From Vibrio splendidus (GTDB lineage: Bacteria; Pseudomonadota; Gammaproteobacteria; Enterobacterales; Vibrionaceae), in assembly GCF_003345295.1 (NCBI RefSeq), contig NZ_CP031055.1, forward strand, positions 186,001 through 250,000: a DNA stretch of 64,000 nucleotides, written 5' to 3'. Of this stretch, positions 26,263 through 34,189 are shown in pieces (position 1 is the first letter of the stretch; each line of letters starts with the position of its first letter). The notes under the pieces are model-generated. The model was given only the letters and a program-made list of their open reading frames with translations, did not search any database and was not told the DNA's origin. The position numbers and the translations under genes are program-made.

Positions 26263-27042
26263 ATGGAAATCACTCTAGAAATATTGGCTATCTTGTTTGT
26301 TGTTGCAACGGCGGCAGGCTTTATTGATGCAATGGCTGGCGGCGGTGGATTGTTGACTCTACCTGCATTGCTAGCGGCAGGAGTACCACCAACGCAGGCA
26401 TTGGCCACCAACAAACTTCAAAGTTCTTTTGGTAGTTTCTCCGCCAGTTGGTATTTCGTACGCAACGGTATCGTGAACATAAAAGAGATGCGTCTTGCCA
26501 TTCTCTGTACCTTTATTGGTTCTGCGATTGGCGCTGAGTTAGTGCAGCATATTGACGCAAGTTTGCTGACCAGCATGATCCCCTTACTACTTATCGCCAT
26601 CTCTCTCTATTTCCTATTAGCACCCCAAACTAGAGCGTCTGAAGGTAAGCAAAAGATGTCTGAAGCCGTGTTTGCTTTGTGCATTGGCGGCGGTGTTGGT
26701 TTCTACGATGGCTTCTTTGGCCCAGGAACGGGTTCTATTTTCACCGTCTGTTTTGTTGCTATCGGCCATTTCTCTTTAGTGGATGCAACAGCACGTACTA
26801 AGGTTCTTAACTTTACCTCGAATATAGCCGCATTGATCTTCTTTATTTTGGCTGGCTTGCCAATTTGGGAGTTGGGATTAGTGATGGCAGTTGGTGGCTT
26901 TATGGGCGCTCAACTTGGCGCTAAAGTAGTGGTGACAAAAGGGCAGAAGTGGATTCGCCCCCTTGTGATCGTGATGTCGATGTTAATGGCATCTAAACTG
27001 CTTTGGGAACAGCATCAACAATGGATTCTATCAGTATTTTAA
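26263..27042 (+). CDS. TauE/SafE (TSUP) family membrane exporter
   Basis: A 259-residue protein with about eight hydrophobic helices. The N-terminal AGFIDAMAGGGGLLTLPALL and the repeated second-half motif GGGVGFYDGFFGPGTGSIFT are the TSUP (DUF81, TauE/SafE) signature. Members move sulfite, sulfoacetate or other organosulfur anions; the substrate here cannot be read from sequence. It is alone on the + strand and its 3' end overlaps the oppositely oriented LysR gene by 50 bases. Confidence 0.88.
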   Translation: MEITLEILAILFVVATAAGFIDAMAGGGGLLTLPALLAAGVPPTQALATNKLQSSFGSFSASWYFVRNGIVNIKEMRLAILCTFIGSAIGAELVQHIDASLLTSMIPLLLIAISLYFLLAPQTRASEGKQKMSEAVFALCIGGGVGFYDGFFGPGTGSIFTVCFVAIGHFSLVDATARTKVLNFTSNIAALIFFILAGLPIWELGLVMAVGGFMGAQLGAKVVVTKGQKWIRPLVIVMSMLMASKLLWEQHQQWILSVF

Positions 27043-27838
27043 CTCGTGGAGACTGATAGCTGTTCGGCCTTACACAGATATGAATCGGTCGAATCAATCC
27101 CTTCAATTCGGCAAAACTAAACAGGTATTGAGGCTCAATATTGAGTGTTTTTACGATAGAGAGCGGGATCAACGCTGGCCCTGTCCCACCCAGCGCTAAC
27201 TGGGCTGCTGCGGTGTAAGCATCCATCTCCATCAAGGGTTTGATGCCGAACTTTTCAAGCACAGATAACTGATACGAGTTTGCCGGATTGGTCATGTCGT
27301 TAGTGATAACCATTGGAGGAAGCTGCGTTAATGGCGACTTACTCACTATGTAAAACGGCTCATCAAACAGGTGGAATGTCATTAACCCATGATGCGGTGG
27401 CAGTAAACCAGCACACAACCCTAAGGTCGCCTTGCCAGATTGCACTCTCTCTATGATTCTTGGGGTATGGTTCGTGGTAATGGTGATGTATTTATCTTGT
27501 TGGATAAATTGGCCCATCATCTCACCTAGATAACCCGCGATCAGCGACTTAGAGCTATCTAAGGTGATGAGAGTGGTATCTTCCAACTCTTGCTGCTCAT
27601 AAATAAGACCACGAAGCTCATTGAATGCAGGGCCGATACTCTCGATTAATGCAATCGCATCTGGCGTCAGTTTGATCTGTCGGCCACTCGGTTCTATGAG
27701 TTTTTTGCCTAACTTCTTCTCTAAATTAGCAATCCGTTTGCTGACCGCTGATTGGCTGATATAAAGCAAACTGCCGGTGCGGCTCATGGTTTTTGCTTTA
27801 CTTAAAACCAATAGAGTTTCGATTCCTTCGAGTAGCAT
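26993..27838 (-). CDS. LysR-family transcriptional regulator
   Basis: A 281-residue regulator with an N-terminal winged helix-turn-helix (about 1-60; ISQSAVSKRIANLEKKLGKKL is the recognition part) and a LysR substrate-binding domain. It is transcribed toward, and overlaps, the TSUP exporter. Target and inducer are unknown; the flavodoxin gene upstream runs in the same direction and is 134 bases away, so it could regulate that gene or itself. Not a recognised named regulator. Confidence 0.85.
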   Translation of the reverse strand: MLLEGIETLLVLSKAKTMSRTGSLLYISQSAVSKRIANLEKKLGKKLIEPSGRQIKLTPDAIALIESIGPAFNELRGLIYEQQELEDTTLITLDSSKSLIAGYLGEMMGQFIQQDKYITITTNHTPRIIERVQSGKATLGLCAGLLPPHHGLMTFHLFDEPFYIVSKSPLTQLPPMVITNDMTNPANSYQLSVLEKFGIKPLMEMDAYTAAAQLALGGTGPALIPLSIVKTLNIEPQYLFSFAELKGLIRPIHICVRPNSYQSPRVKILIESIVDAVPKAV

Positions 27839-27944
27839 TGGGTTATATTCATGAAAGTTGGGAATGATTAAACCAAGTTACCTCAAACGCTATTCATTCT
27901 CTAGTCTGAGCACATAGATATCAGACAAGCTAGGGGTTTTGACG

Positions 27945-27975
27945 TTAGCTCGTTAATTAGGAAATTAGCTCGTTA
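27945..27975. repeat. Direct repeat TTAGCTCGTTA x2
   Basis: The 11-mer occurs at 27945-27955 and 27965-27975 (period 20). The second copy contains the stop codon of the flavodoxin-like gene, so the repeat probably arose at the gene's end. No function assigned. Confidence 0.5.
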
Positions 27976-28554
27976 GGCTTTCTTAACTAGACTCGCGATG
28001 CGTTGGCCAAAATAGAAAGCGGTTTTAAGATCATTACTATTGATGTGATTATTGGTGCTCTCAGCCGTCTGATCATCACTGGCGACCAAACCAATACTTG
28101 AACCTGTGCGATTCAAACCTAAATCATCAATATGCTTTGAGATATCAAGCCCTGCCCAAATCATGCCATGCTGACAAGCCAGAGTGAAAAAGCTCAGTAG
28201 GGTTTGCTGTTGTTCACCGTTAAGGCTACCACCAGTGGTGAAACCTGCAGCGAGCTTATTTCGCCATGCTTTTTTACAGTAGGTATCACTGCTTGCATCC
28301 ATAAAGCTCTTAAATTGAGCCGCTGGTGAGCCCATGTAGGTTGGCGCGCCAAAAATAATCGCATCACAATTGTCTAATGCGCTGAGCTTATCGTCATTGT
28401 CAAATCCTCCTTCGACTATTTCAGAAGAGAGCACCTCGATGAGCAGTGCTGAGTTAGATTGTTGAGTGTTAATGCCTTCTGCGATTGTCTCAGCGACTTG
28501 CTTAGTCGCTCCATTCTTAGAGAAGAAAACAATGCCCACTTTATTGATACTCAT
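27973..28554 (-). CDS. Flavodoxin-fold NAD(P)H:quinone oxidoreductase-like protein
   Basis: A 193-residue flavodoxin-like protein. The FMN phosphate loop is near the N-terminus (FFSKNGATKQVAETIAEG), and FGAPTYMGSPAAQFKSFMDAS and AAGFTTGGSLNGEQQQTL are typical of WrbA-type and related NADPH-dependent FMN reductases. It probably reduces quinones or another small substrate in the cytoplasm. It is single-copy in its unit, with a long perfect inverted repeat immediately upstream that looks like an operator. Exact substrate unknown. Confidence 0.82.
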   Translation of the reverse strand: MSINKVGIVFFSKNGATKQVAETIAEGINTQQSNSALLIEVLSSEIVEGGFDNDDKLSALDNCDAIIFGAPTYMGSPAAQFKSFMDASSDTYCKKAWRNKLAAGFTTGGSLNGEQQQTLLSFFTLACQHGMIWAGLDISKHIDDLGLNRTGSSIGLVASDDQTAESTNNHINSNDLKTAFYFGQRIASLVKKA

Positions 28555-28577
28555 TTTTAACTCCTTATTGGCAGACT

Positions 28578-28623
28578 ATATTAGTAAATAAAATAATTTA
28601 TAAAGATATTGGTTTACTAATAT
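28578..28623 (-). promoter_or_regulatory. Large inverted repeat upstream of the flavodoxin gene
   Basis: Perfect 11-bp arms ATATTAGTAAA (28578-28588) and TTTACTAATAT (28613-28623) are separated by 24 AT-rich bases and start 24 bases before the gene. The spacing of about 35 bp between half-sites fits two dimers or a looping repressor. The regulator is unknown. Confidence 0.6.
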
Positions 28624-28764
28624 GGCCTGTTAACTAGGTAAGTAAACAAAAAGCATTACTAACTCATGAGCTAAGAGCTAACAAGCTAACTAAATTGAGT
28701 GTCAGGAAAAAAGGGGGATCTTTGAAGGGAGAAATCGAGGGTATAAGTACTTTGAAAGCGAATT

Positions 28765-28788
28765 TAAAAAGGCCCCTTTGCGGAGCCT
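28765..28788 (-). terminator. Terminator after the TRIC-channel gene (minus strand)
   Basis: Read on the minus strand: AGGCTCC-GCAAA-GGGGCCT followed by a T run, about 18 bases after the stop of the channel gene. Confidence 0.8.
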
Positions 28789-28805
28789 CTTAGTCATCGT
28801 TCTAT

Positions 28806-29423
28806 CTACTTGATAGCGAAGGTAGGCAATGACAAGTGCCAGCGAATAGCGCCAAGCCTAATCAATAGTGTTGTGAACACACCGGCCAAAAATGCGGTTT
28901 CTGAATCGTGCCCCATGAGAATCGCCATGGTATGGAAAGCACCACCAATGATACAAGCCGTGGCGTAGACTTCACTTCTTAAGATCATCGGCACTTCACG
29001 GGCAAGCACGTCACGGATAATACCGCCACCACAGCCAGTAATTACGCCCATGATGATAGCGACTAATGCTGAGTCTTGATAAATCAATGCTTTTTCAACA
29101 CCGATACCAACAAACACCGCTAATCCAATAGCATCACAAACGGGCAGTATCCACCACGCCAAACGCTTTGGGCGTCTCACTATGATCATAGTCAACAAGC
29201 AGGTGGTGATAATCACCCAAAGGTAGGTGGTATCGGTTATCCAAAACACTGGGGTCGCACCCAATGCCATGTCACGAATAGTACCGCCACCAATTGCGGT
29301 GACGCTGCCTAAAACGGCAACGCCAAAGGGGTCCATCTTAAGACGGCCTGCGACAAATACGCCTGAGACAGCAAAAATGGCAGTGCCAAATAAATCGATA
29401 ATATAAAGCAGCATGGAGTCCAT
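28806..29423 (-). CDS. TRIC/UPF0126 family membrane channel (YicG-like)
   Basis: A 205-residue membrane protein with seven hydrophobic helices in two internally related halves, each holding a glycine-rich GGGTIRD or GGGIIRD motif (about residues 45-51 and 112-118). This is the UPF0126 family, to which prokaryotic trimeric intracellular cation channels and E. coli YicG (same length) belong. Probably a cation or small-molecule channel; physiological role unknown. It has its own terminator and lies 74 bases downstream of btuF. Confidence 0.85.
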   Translation of the reverse strand: MDSMLLYIIDLFGTAIFAVSGVFVAGRLKMDPFGVAVLGSVTAIGGGTIRDMALGATPVFWITDTTYLWVIITTCLLTMIIVRRPKRLAWWILPVCDAIGLAVFVGIGVEKALIYQDSALVAIIMGVITGCGGGIIRDVLAREVPMILRSEVYATACIIGGAFHTMAILMGHDSETAFLAGVFTTLLIRLGAIRWHLSLPTFAIK

Positions 29424-29497
29424 GATACTGGTGCTCTTATAGTTAAAATTGTAGGGACAGGTCGGTGGCGAATTGTACGAAAAAATGCAGCAAATAG

Positions 29498-30367
29498 TTA
29501 GTGATTTTGCCTAGCTCTATCGAAGAAATCGCATACTTGTTGGATCGCTTTCAAAGTTCTCGTTGTCGGGCGATTAATCCAGTCAGAATTGAGTGACCAA
29601 ATCTGATTTTGAGCGACTGCTGGGATCTCGTCCTCCCAAGTTTGCCACATGGTTCCATTCTCAATTGCATGCTGAGAAGTGAAGATCACTTGCGGTTTCC
29701 TTAATACAACTTGTTCAATACCAACTTGAGGATAAGGGGAAGCACTGTCTTCGAAAATATTCTGGCCGCCACAAAACTCAAACACCTCACTTGGCCAGTG
29801 CCCTTGAGCGACGGTGATGATCGGCTTCTCACTTAGCTGATAAAAGTAGTTTACGGGCTCAGCATCTTTATATTTTAGTCTCAATGCGTTGAGTTGTTCT
29901 TTGTATTGCTTGGCATTGTTTTTCCCAATACTCGGATCACTGGAGTATTGGCTGAGTTGTTCAATATTGGTCGCAATGCTGTCTAGGCTTTTGGTTTTCG
30001 AGTAGTAAATATTAAACCCAAATTGCTCTAGTTTCGCGAGCTCTCTGGGCGGGTTTCCCGCTGGCCACGCAAGAATTAAATCAGGTTGCAGTGCGATGAT
30101 CTTCTCAACCTTGATACCTTGATAGTTTGCCACTTTTTCAAGCTGGTCTGCTTGTGGTGGGTAATCACTCCGCTCACTTACCGCAACAAGGTTATCACCT
30201 AAACCAGCACTGTACGCGAGTTCAGTGGCGTGAGGAGCAAGGCTTACTACGCGTTGAGCTGGCTGTACTTTTTCTGGAGTCAGCGATGTTTCTTCCGCAA
30301 ATGATAAAGGCAGCCATAAGCTGGAAGACAAAAGAGTAAGGCTTGTAACAAGTGCTGAAGGTTTCAC
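29498..30367 (-). CDS. btuF: Vitamin B12 periplasmic binding protein BtuF
   Basis: A class III periplasmic binding protein with a signal peptide (hydrophobic VTSLTLLSSSLWLPLSFA, cleavage near AFA-like SFA-EE). The mature part has RVVSLAPHATELAYSAGLGDNLVAVSERSDYPP, the cobalamin-binding fold of BtuF, and ends in a helical C-lobe. The start is taken as GTG at 30367 with AAGGG seven bases upstream, one base after the cbiB stop; the frame is open upstream only to a TTG inside cbiB. It would deliver B12 to BtuCD, encoded elsewhere. Known context: next to cbiB and mtnN in vibrios. Confidence 0.9.
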   Translation of the reverse strand: MKPSALVTSLTLLSSSLWLPLSFAEETSLTPEKVQPAQRVVSLAPHATELAYSAGLGDNLVAVSERSDYPPQADQLEKVANYQGIKVEKIIALQPDLILAWPAGNPPRELAKLEQFGFNIYYSKTKSLDSIATNIEQLSQYSSDPSIGKNNAKQYKEQLNALRLKYKDAEPVNYFYQLSEKPIITVAQGHWPSEVFEFCGGQNIFEDSASPYPQVGIEQVVLRKPQVIFTSQHAIENGTMWQTWEDEIPAVAQNQIWSLNSDWINRPTTRTLKAIQQVCDFFDRARQNH

Positions 30368-30368
30368 T

Positions 30369-31322
30369 CTAAATCCCTTGGTGAACAAATAGTAAGATTA
30401 GGCTTTGTAAAAATATCCAGATAGCAATACGACCAAACAGCAGCTTCTGAACCTGAGAGAGATGCAGAGCTGATGGGGCGATTCTTCCGCCTATTTTTGC
30501 GCGAATGGCTTTGGTGTTGTTGTAAATAGCAGGGCCACCCAATGATAATTCCAGCTTGTTGCCAACGGCCGTGATCAACCATGCAGGGCCAGGCAGTGGC
30601 CAAGAACGGCTCTGGGTAATCATCATCTTAAATGTGTGCGTTGCTTTATCACCACATACGATCATCAAAGCAAACAGACGCATCGGTATGAATTCTAGGA
30701 TAGCGACTATCTTGATAGCCGTTGAGCCGAACGGAGAAAATTGCTTACGACTTGGCGACCAAGCTCGAGCTAACTCGACAACAAGGCGATACATTAAAGC
30801 CGCAATTCCACCACCAATGGCGTACCAGAATAAAACACATACCACATTGCGAGCGTAACCCATGATGATGGTTTCAGCAGCGGCTTTGCCAAGCCCAAGT
30901 GATGACAGTGATTCGGTTTGACGATTGACAACCGGAGCCAGTACCTGACGAGCAGCAGCTTTATCTTCTCGACCAAGCGCTTTGATCAGCTGATTTGCTA
31001 GCTTTTCATTATTGCGCCAATCAATCGCCAGCAATAACAGCGCTAATTCAAACAGTTGAGATTGCCAAACCAATGGTTGCAGTGCCAATAGAATTATCAG
31101 AGTCGGCAGTACCATTACGCCCCAGGCTAATGTGCCCGAGATTAAGCTTTGGGAATAGTTTTGGGTGTTATTAACCTTGCTTGCTAAAAGCTCAGCAAAC
31201 TTATGCCATAAGGTCGTAGGGTGTGCGGCATGGGGGATAGGTAAAATCAAATGAAAAAGCAGTGCTCCCCACATTACAAGGAGCACGCCATTTGCAAATA
31301 CCTGATCAAACAGTGTTTGCAT
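30369..31322 (-). CDS. cbiB: Adenosylcobinamide-phosphate synthase CbiB/CobD
   Basis: A 317-residue multi-helix membrane protein of the CobD/CbiB family, which attaches aminopropanol (phosphate) to adenosylcobyric acid. Recognisable parts: LPIPHAAHPTTLWHKFAELLASKVN near the N-terminus, VVNRQTESLSSLGLGKAAAETI (about 130-152) and PGPAWLITAVGNKLELSLGGPAIYNN near the C-terminus. It lies between mtnN and btuF, spaced by 10 and 1 bases, suggesting one operon. No other cobalamin biosynthesis gene is nearby, consistent with a salvage role. Confidence 0.88.
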   Translation of the reverse strand: MQTLFDQVFANGVLLVMWGALLFHLILPIPHAAHPTTLWHKFAELLASKVNNTQNYSQSLISGTLAWGVMVLPTLIILLALQPLVWQSQLFELALLLLAIDWRNNEKLANQLIKALGREDKAAARQVLAPVVNRQTESLSSLGLGKAAAETIIMGYARNVVCVLFWYAIGGGIAALMYRLVVELARAWSPSRKQFSPFGSTAIKIVAILEFIPMRLFALMIVCGDKATHTFKMMITQSRSWPLPGPAWLITAVGNKLELSLGGPAIYNNTKAIRAKIGGRIAPSALHLSQVQKLLFGRIAIWIFLQSLILLFVHQGI

Positions 31323-31332
31323 GTCTAGTCGC

Positions 31333-32028
31333 TTACTTTAGTAGGGCAACCATTTTGATAACCATCTCAGAAGAGCTTTGTGCTGCTAGTGGCAGGAACT
31401 CTTCGAAGCTCATTGGTGATTCTTTGTCTGCAACGTCAGAGATTGCACGAACAACCACGAATGGTACTTGGAATTGGTGACAAGCTTGAGCGATAGCAGA
31501 TGCTTCCATCTCTACAGCAACCACTGATGGGAAGTGCTTGCGGATGAACTCTTGGCGTTCTGCTGTGCAAACAAATGCGTCGCCAGTACAGATAAGACCG
31601 CGAACGGCGTGCTTATCTTCCATTTGCGCTAGTGCTTGTTCAGCAACAGCCATCAGTTTGTCGTCCGCTTTGAACGCTGCAGGTTGACCTGCCATTTGAC
31701 CGATTTCGTAACCGAAAGCTGTAACATCTGCATCGTGGTGACGAACTTCAGTTGAGATAACCACATCGCCAAGGTTCAGTGTTGAATCAAAACCGCCAGC
31801 AGAGCCCGTGTTTAGTACTACGTCTGGCTGGTATTCGCTTAATAGGATTGAAGTACCCACTGCAGCGGCTACTTTACCAATGCCTGATTGAAGCAAAACA
31901 ACGTCAACACCATTTATCTGACCAGAGAAAAAGGTACAACCGCCTTTATTAACTTCAGTAATGTCTGAAATTGCTGCCTTTAGGATCGCAACTTCTTGCT
32001 CCATTGCGCCAATGATGCCGATTTTCAT
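31333..32028 (-). CDS. mtnN: 5'-methylthioadenosine/S-adenosylhomocysteine nucleosidase
   Basis: A 231-residue nucleosidase (Pfs) that cleaves adenine from SAH, MTA and 5'-deoxyadenosine; the SAH product feeds LuxS and autoinducer-2. The start MKIGIIGAMEQEV gives the catalytic Glu12; EMEAS near 173 and the catalytic Asp in AISDVAD near 197 are present. It is the first gene of the mtnN-cbiB-btuF run. Length matches E. coli (232). Confidence 0.97.
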   Translation of the reverse strand: MKIGIIGAMEQEVAILKAAISDITEVNKGGCTFFSGQINGVDVVLLQSGIGKVAAAVGTSILLSEYQPDVVLNTGSAGGFDSTLNLGDVVISTEVRHHDADVTAFGYEIGQMAGQPAAFKADDKLMAVAEQALAQMEDKHAVRGLICTGDAFVCTAERQEFIRKHFPSVVAVEMEASAIAQACHQFQVPFVVVRAISDVADKESPMSFEEFLPLAAQSSSEMVIKMVALLK

Positions 32029-32155
32029 GTGTAGTCTCTTAATAAATAATATTTAAACAGTAGAGCGAAATTGTAGCATGGATAAGAAGTGTCGAGCGAC
32101 TGCCCAGAGGCACTTCTCATCCGAATAGCAGCGATTTATCTGCGTATTCTTTTAT

Positions 32156-32584
32156 CTATTTGATCAGGCCTTCGCTTTTTAAGCTAGCGCGAAGTTGTTC
32201 AGCACGCTTTCGGTTTACGCCAAAATCAGAGTGACCAGTACGAGACTCTGAACGCACGATCAGTTTGCCATCAGTGATCTTAAGTTCTAAGTCATCGACA
32301 AAGCGCATGATGCGAGAAGTGCATTCAACACGCAGGTAATCTTCTGTTTTACTCGCGGTTTTCGATCCCGGTAAGGTTAGCGCAACCTGCTCAATGGCAT
32401 CTAAGTTTGCTGAATCTGATAACTCAAACGCGGCCAATGTATGCTGTTCACGGTCATCTTGAGTTGATACGCAGTTTGGTTTGTCTCCACAAGGTGATGA
32501 AGTTCTGTCTTTCATGTCCGTGATTCCTTGGCTACAAGCGGTTAAAGTCAAAAGAGATAGAGAAAGGAGAGCGGCTTTTTTCAT
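32156..32584 (-). CDS. DUF1499 family lipoprotein
   Basis: A 142-residue protein with a lipoprotein signal (LLTLTAC, lipid-modified Cys17) followed by CGDKPNCVSTQ and a compact C-terminal domain with YLRVECTSRIMRFVDDLELKI, the DUF1499 pattern. Likely an envelope lipoprotein of unknown function. It is monocistronic, between mtnN and the gltD terminator, with 127 bases to mtnN. Confidence 0.8.
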   Translation of the reverse strand: MKKAALLSLSLLTLTACSQGITDMKDRTSSPCGDKPNCVSTQDDREQHTLAAFELSDSANLDAIEQVALTLPGSKTASKTEDYLRVECTSRIMRFVDDLELKITDGKLIVRSESRTGHSDFGVNRKRAEQLRASLKSEGLIK

Positions 32585-32690
32585 AGTGTTTCCTATGGCG
32601 TTGTTTTAGTTTTAATTCTAGTTATCGGTATTGGCTTGTTTGCGATTGTTTACGTATTTTCGATATGCTTGTGATAAACGTATCTAATTC

Positions 32691-32720
32691 AAAAAAGGAT
32701 CCATCATTGGATCCTTTTTT
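32691..32720 (-). terminator. Terminator after gltD of the E. coli-like pair (bidirectional)
   Basis: AAAAAAGGATCC-ATCATT-GGATCCTTTTTT, a symmetrical stem with A/T runs on both sides, 40 bases after the gltD stop on the minus strand. Confidence 0.9.
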
Positions 32721-32760
32721 TATAGTAACGAGCTGAGTAATAAAGGAAACCTTAGACTAG

Positions 32761-34173
32761 TCACACTTCTAGGTAATCCAATATTCCTTCCGCTGCTTTA
32801 CGGCCTTCGTCGATAGCGGTCACGACTAAGTCAGATCCTCGAACCGCATCACCACCTGCAAAGATCTTACTGTTGGTGGTTTGGTATTGAAATTCTTGTT
32901 TACCGGGAGCCTTGATGCGACCCCATTGGTCGAGCTCTACACCGAATGGTTCTAGCCACTCCATTGCATGAGGTTGGAAACCAAATGCCATGATAACGGC
33001 GTCTGCTTCAAGAACATGCTCACTGCCTTCTACAGGTTCCGGACGACGACGACCTGCGTCATCGGGTTCACCTAGCGCCGTTTTCACCACTTTGACGCCT
33101 GTAACATGGCCAGATGAATCGGTTTCCAATGCTAATGGCTGAAGGTTGAATATGAACTTCACGCCTTCTTCTTTTGCATTCTTCACCTCACGGCGAGAGC
33201 CTGGCATGTTGGCCTCATCACGACGATAAGCACAGACGACGTTAGCAGCATGCTGGCGAATCGACGTCCGGACACAGTCCATCGCGGTATCACCACCACC
33301 AAGCACAACCACTTTTTTGCCTTTCATGTCGATAAACGGCGTTGGGTTGTCCAGTTCCATGACCTTGTAAGTATTGGAAACAAGGAAGGGTAAAGCATCA
33401 TAAACACCCGGTGCTTCTTCGTTGTCTAACCCAGCGCGCATGTTTTTATAAGTACCGACCCCTAAGAAAACAGCATCATATTCATCGACCAATTGTTGCA
33501 GTTGAACGTCTTTACCGACTTCGGTATTCATCTTAAATTCAACGCCCATCCCACTAAAGATACGGCGACGGTTTTCCATGATGCCTTTCTCGAGTTTGAA
33601 CGATGGGATACCAAACGTTAGCAGGCCACCGATCTCCGGGTAGCGGTCAAATACCACGGCCTTCACACCGTTTCGAACTAAGATATCAGCTGCAGCAAGA
33701 CCTGCAGGGCCAGCGCCAATGATCGCGACCTTTTTGTCGGTCCATTCAACGTGAGACATGTCTGGTTTCCAGCCCATCTCAAACGCTTTGTCATTGATGT
33801 ATTTTTCAATGTTGCCGATGGTTACTGCGCCGAAATCGTCGTTGAGGGTACAAGAGCCTTCACATAGACGATCTTGAGGACAAACTCGTCCGCAAACCTC
33901 AGGCAAGCTGTTGGTTTGATGGGACAGTTCAGCCGCTTCGATAATGCGCCCCTCATTGGCAAGTTTGAGCCATTGAGGGATGTAGTTATGGACTGGGCAC
34001 TTCCATTCACAGTAGGGGTTACCACAGTCTAAACAGCGGTCGGCTTGTGCCTTAGCTTGTTGCTTCGTGAAAGGTTCGTAGATCTCTACAAACTCAATCT
34101 TACGTATCTTGATTGGTTTCTTCGCTGGGTCTACGCGATTCACATCAATAAATTGGTATACATTCTGGCTCAT
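32761..34173 (-). CDS. gltD: Glutamate synthase small subunit GltD (E. coli-like pair)
   Basis: A 470-residue FAD/iron-sulfur protein passing NADPH electrons to GltB. The N-terminal cysteines ADRCLDCGNPYCEWKCPVHN and CGRVCPQDRLCEGSC bind clusters; the FAD motif VAIIGAGPAGLAAADIL and the NADPH motif VVVLGGGDTAMDCVR follow. The start is the ATG at 34173 (MSQNVYQFID), backed by a GGAAGGAG ribosome site; the longer open frame starts 11 codons upstream inside that site and is not used. It lies 16 bases after gltB. Confidence 0.96.
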   Translation of the reverse strand: MSQNVYQFIDVNRVDPAKKPIKIRKIEFVEIYEPFTKQQAKAQADRCLDCGNPYCEWKCPVHNYIPQWLKLANEGRIIEAAELSHQTNSLPEVCGRVCPQDRLCEGSCTLNDDFGAVTIGNIEKYINDKAFEMGWKPDMSHVEWTDKKVAIIGAGPAGLAAADILVRNGVKAVVFDRYPEIGGLLTFGIPSFKLEKGIMENRRRIFSGMGVEFKMNTEVGKDVQLQQLVDEYDAVFLGVGTYKNMRAGLDNEEAPGVYDALPFLVSNTYKVMELDNPTPFIDMKGKKVVVLGGGDTAMDCVRTSIRQHAANVVCAYRRDEANMPGSRREVKNAKEEGVKFIFNLQPLALETDSSGHVTGVKVVKTALGEPDDAGRRRPEPVEGSEHVLEADAVIMAFGFQPHAMEWLEPFGVELDQWGRIKAPGKQEFQYQTTNSKIFAGGDAVRGSDLVVTAIDEGRKAAEGILDYLEV

Positions 34174-34189
34174 GATTGGCTCCTTCCAA

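Noticed and set aside
28640..28680. Repeated GAGCTAA/AAGCTAAC words upstream of the flavodoxin gene
   Set aside because: Short, imperfect and without regular spacing; not distinguishable from AT-rich background.
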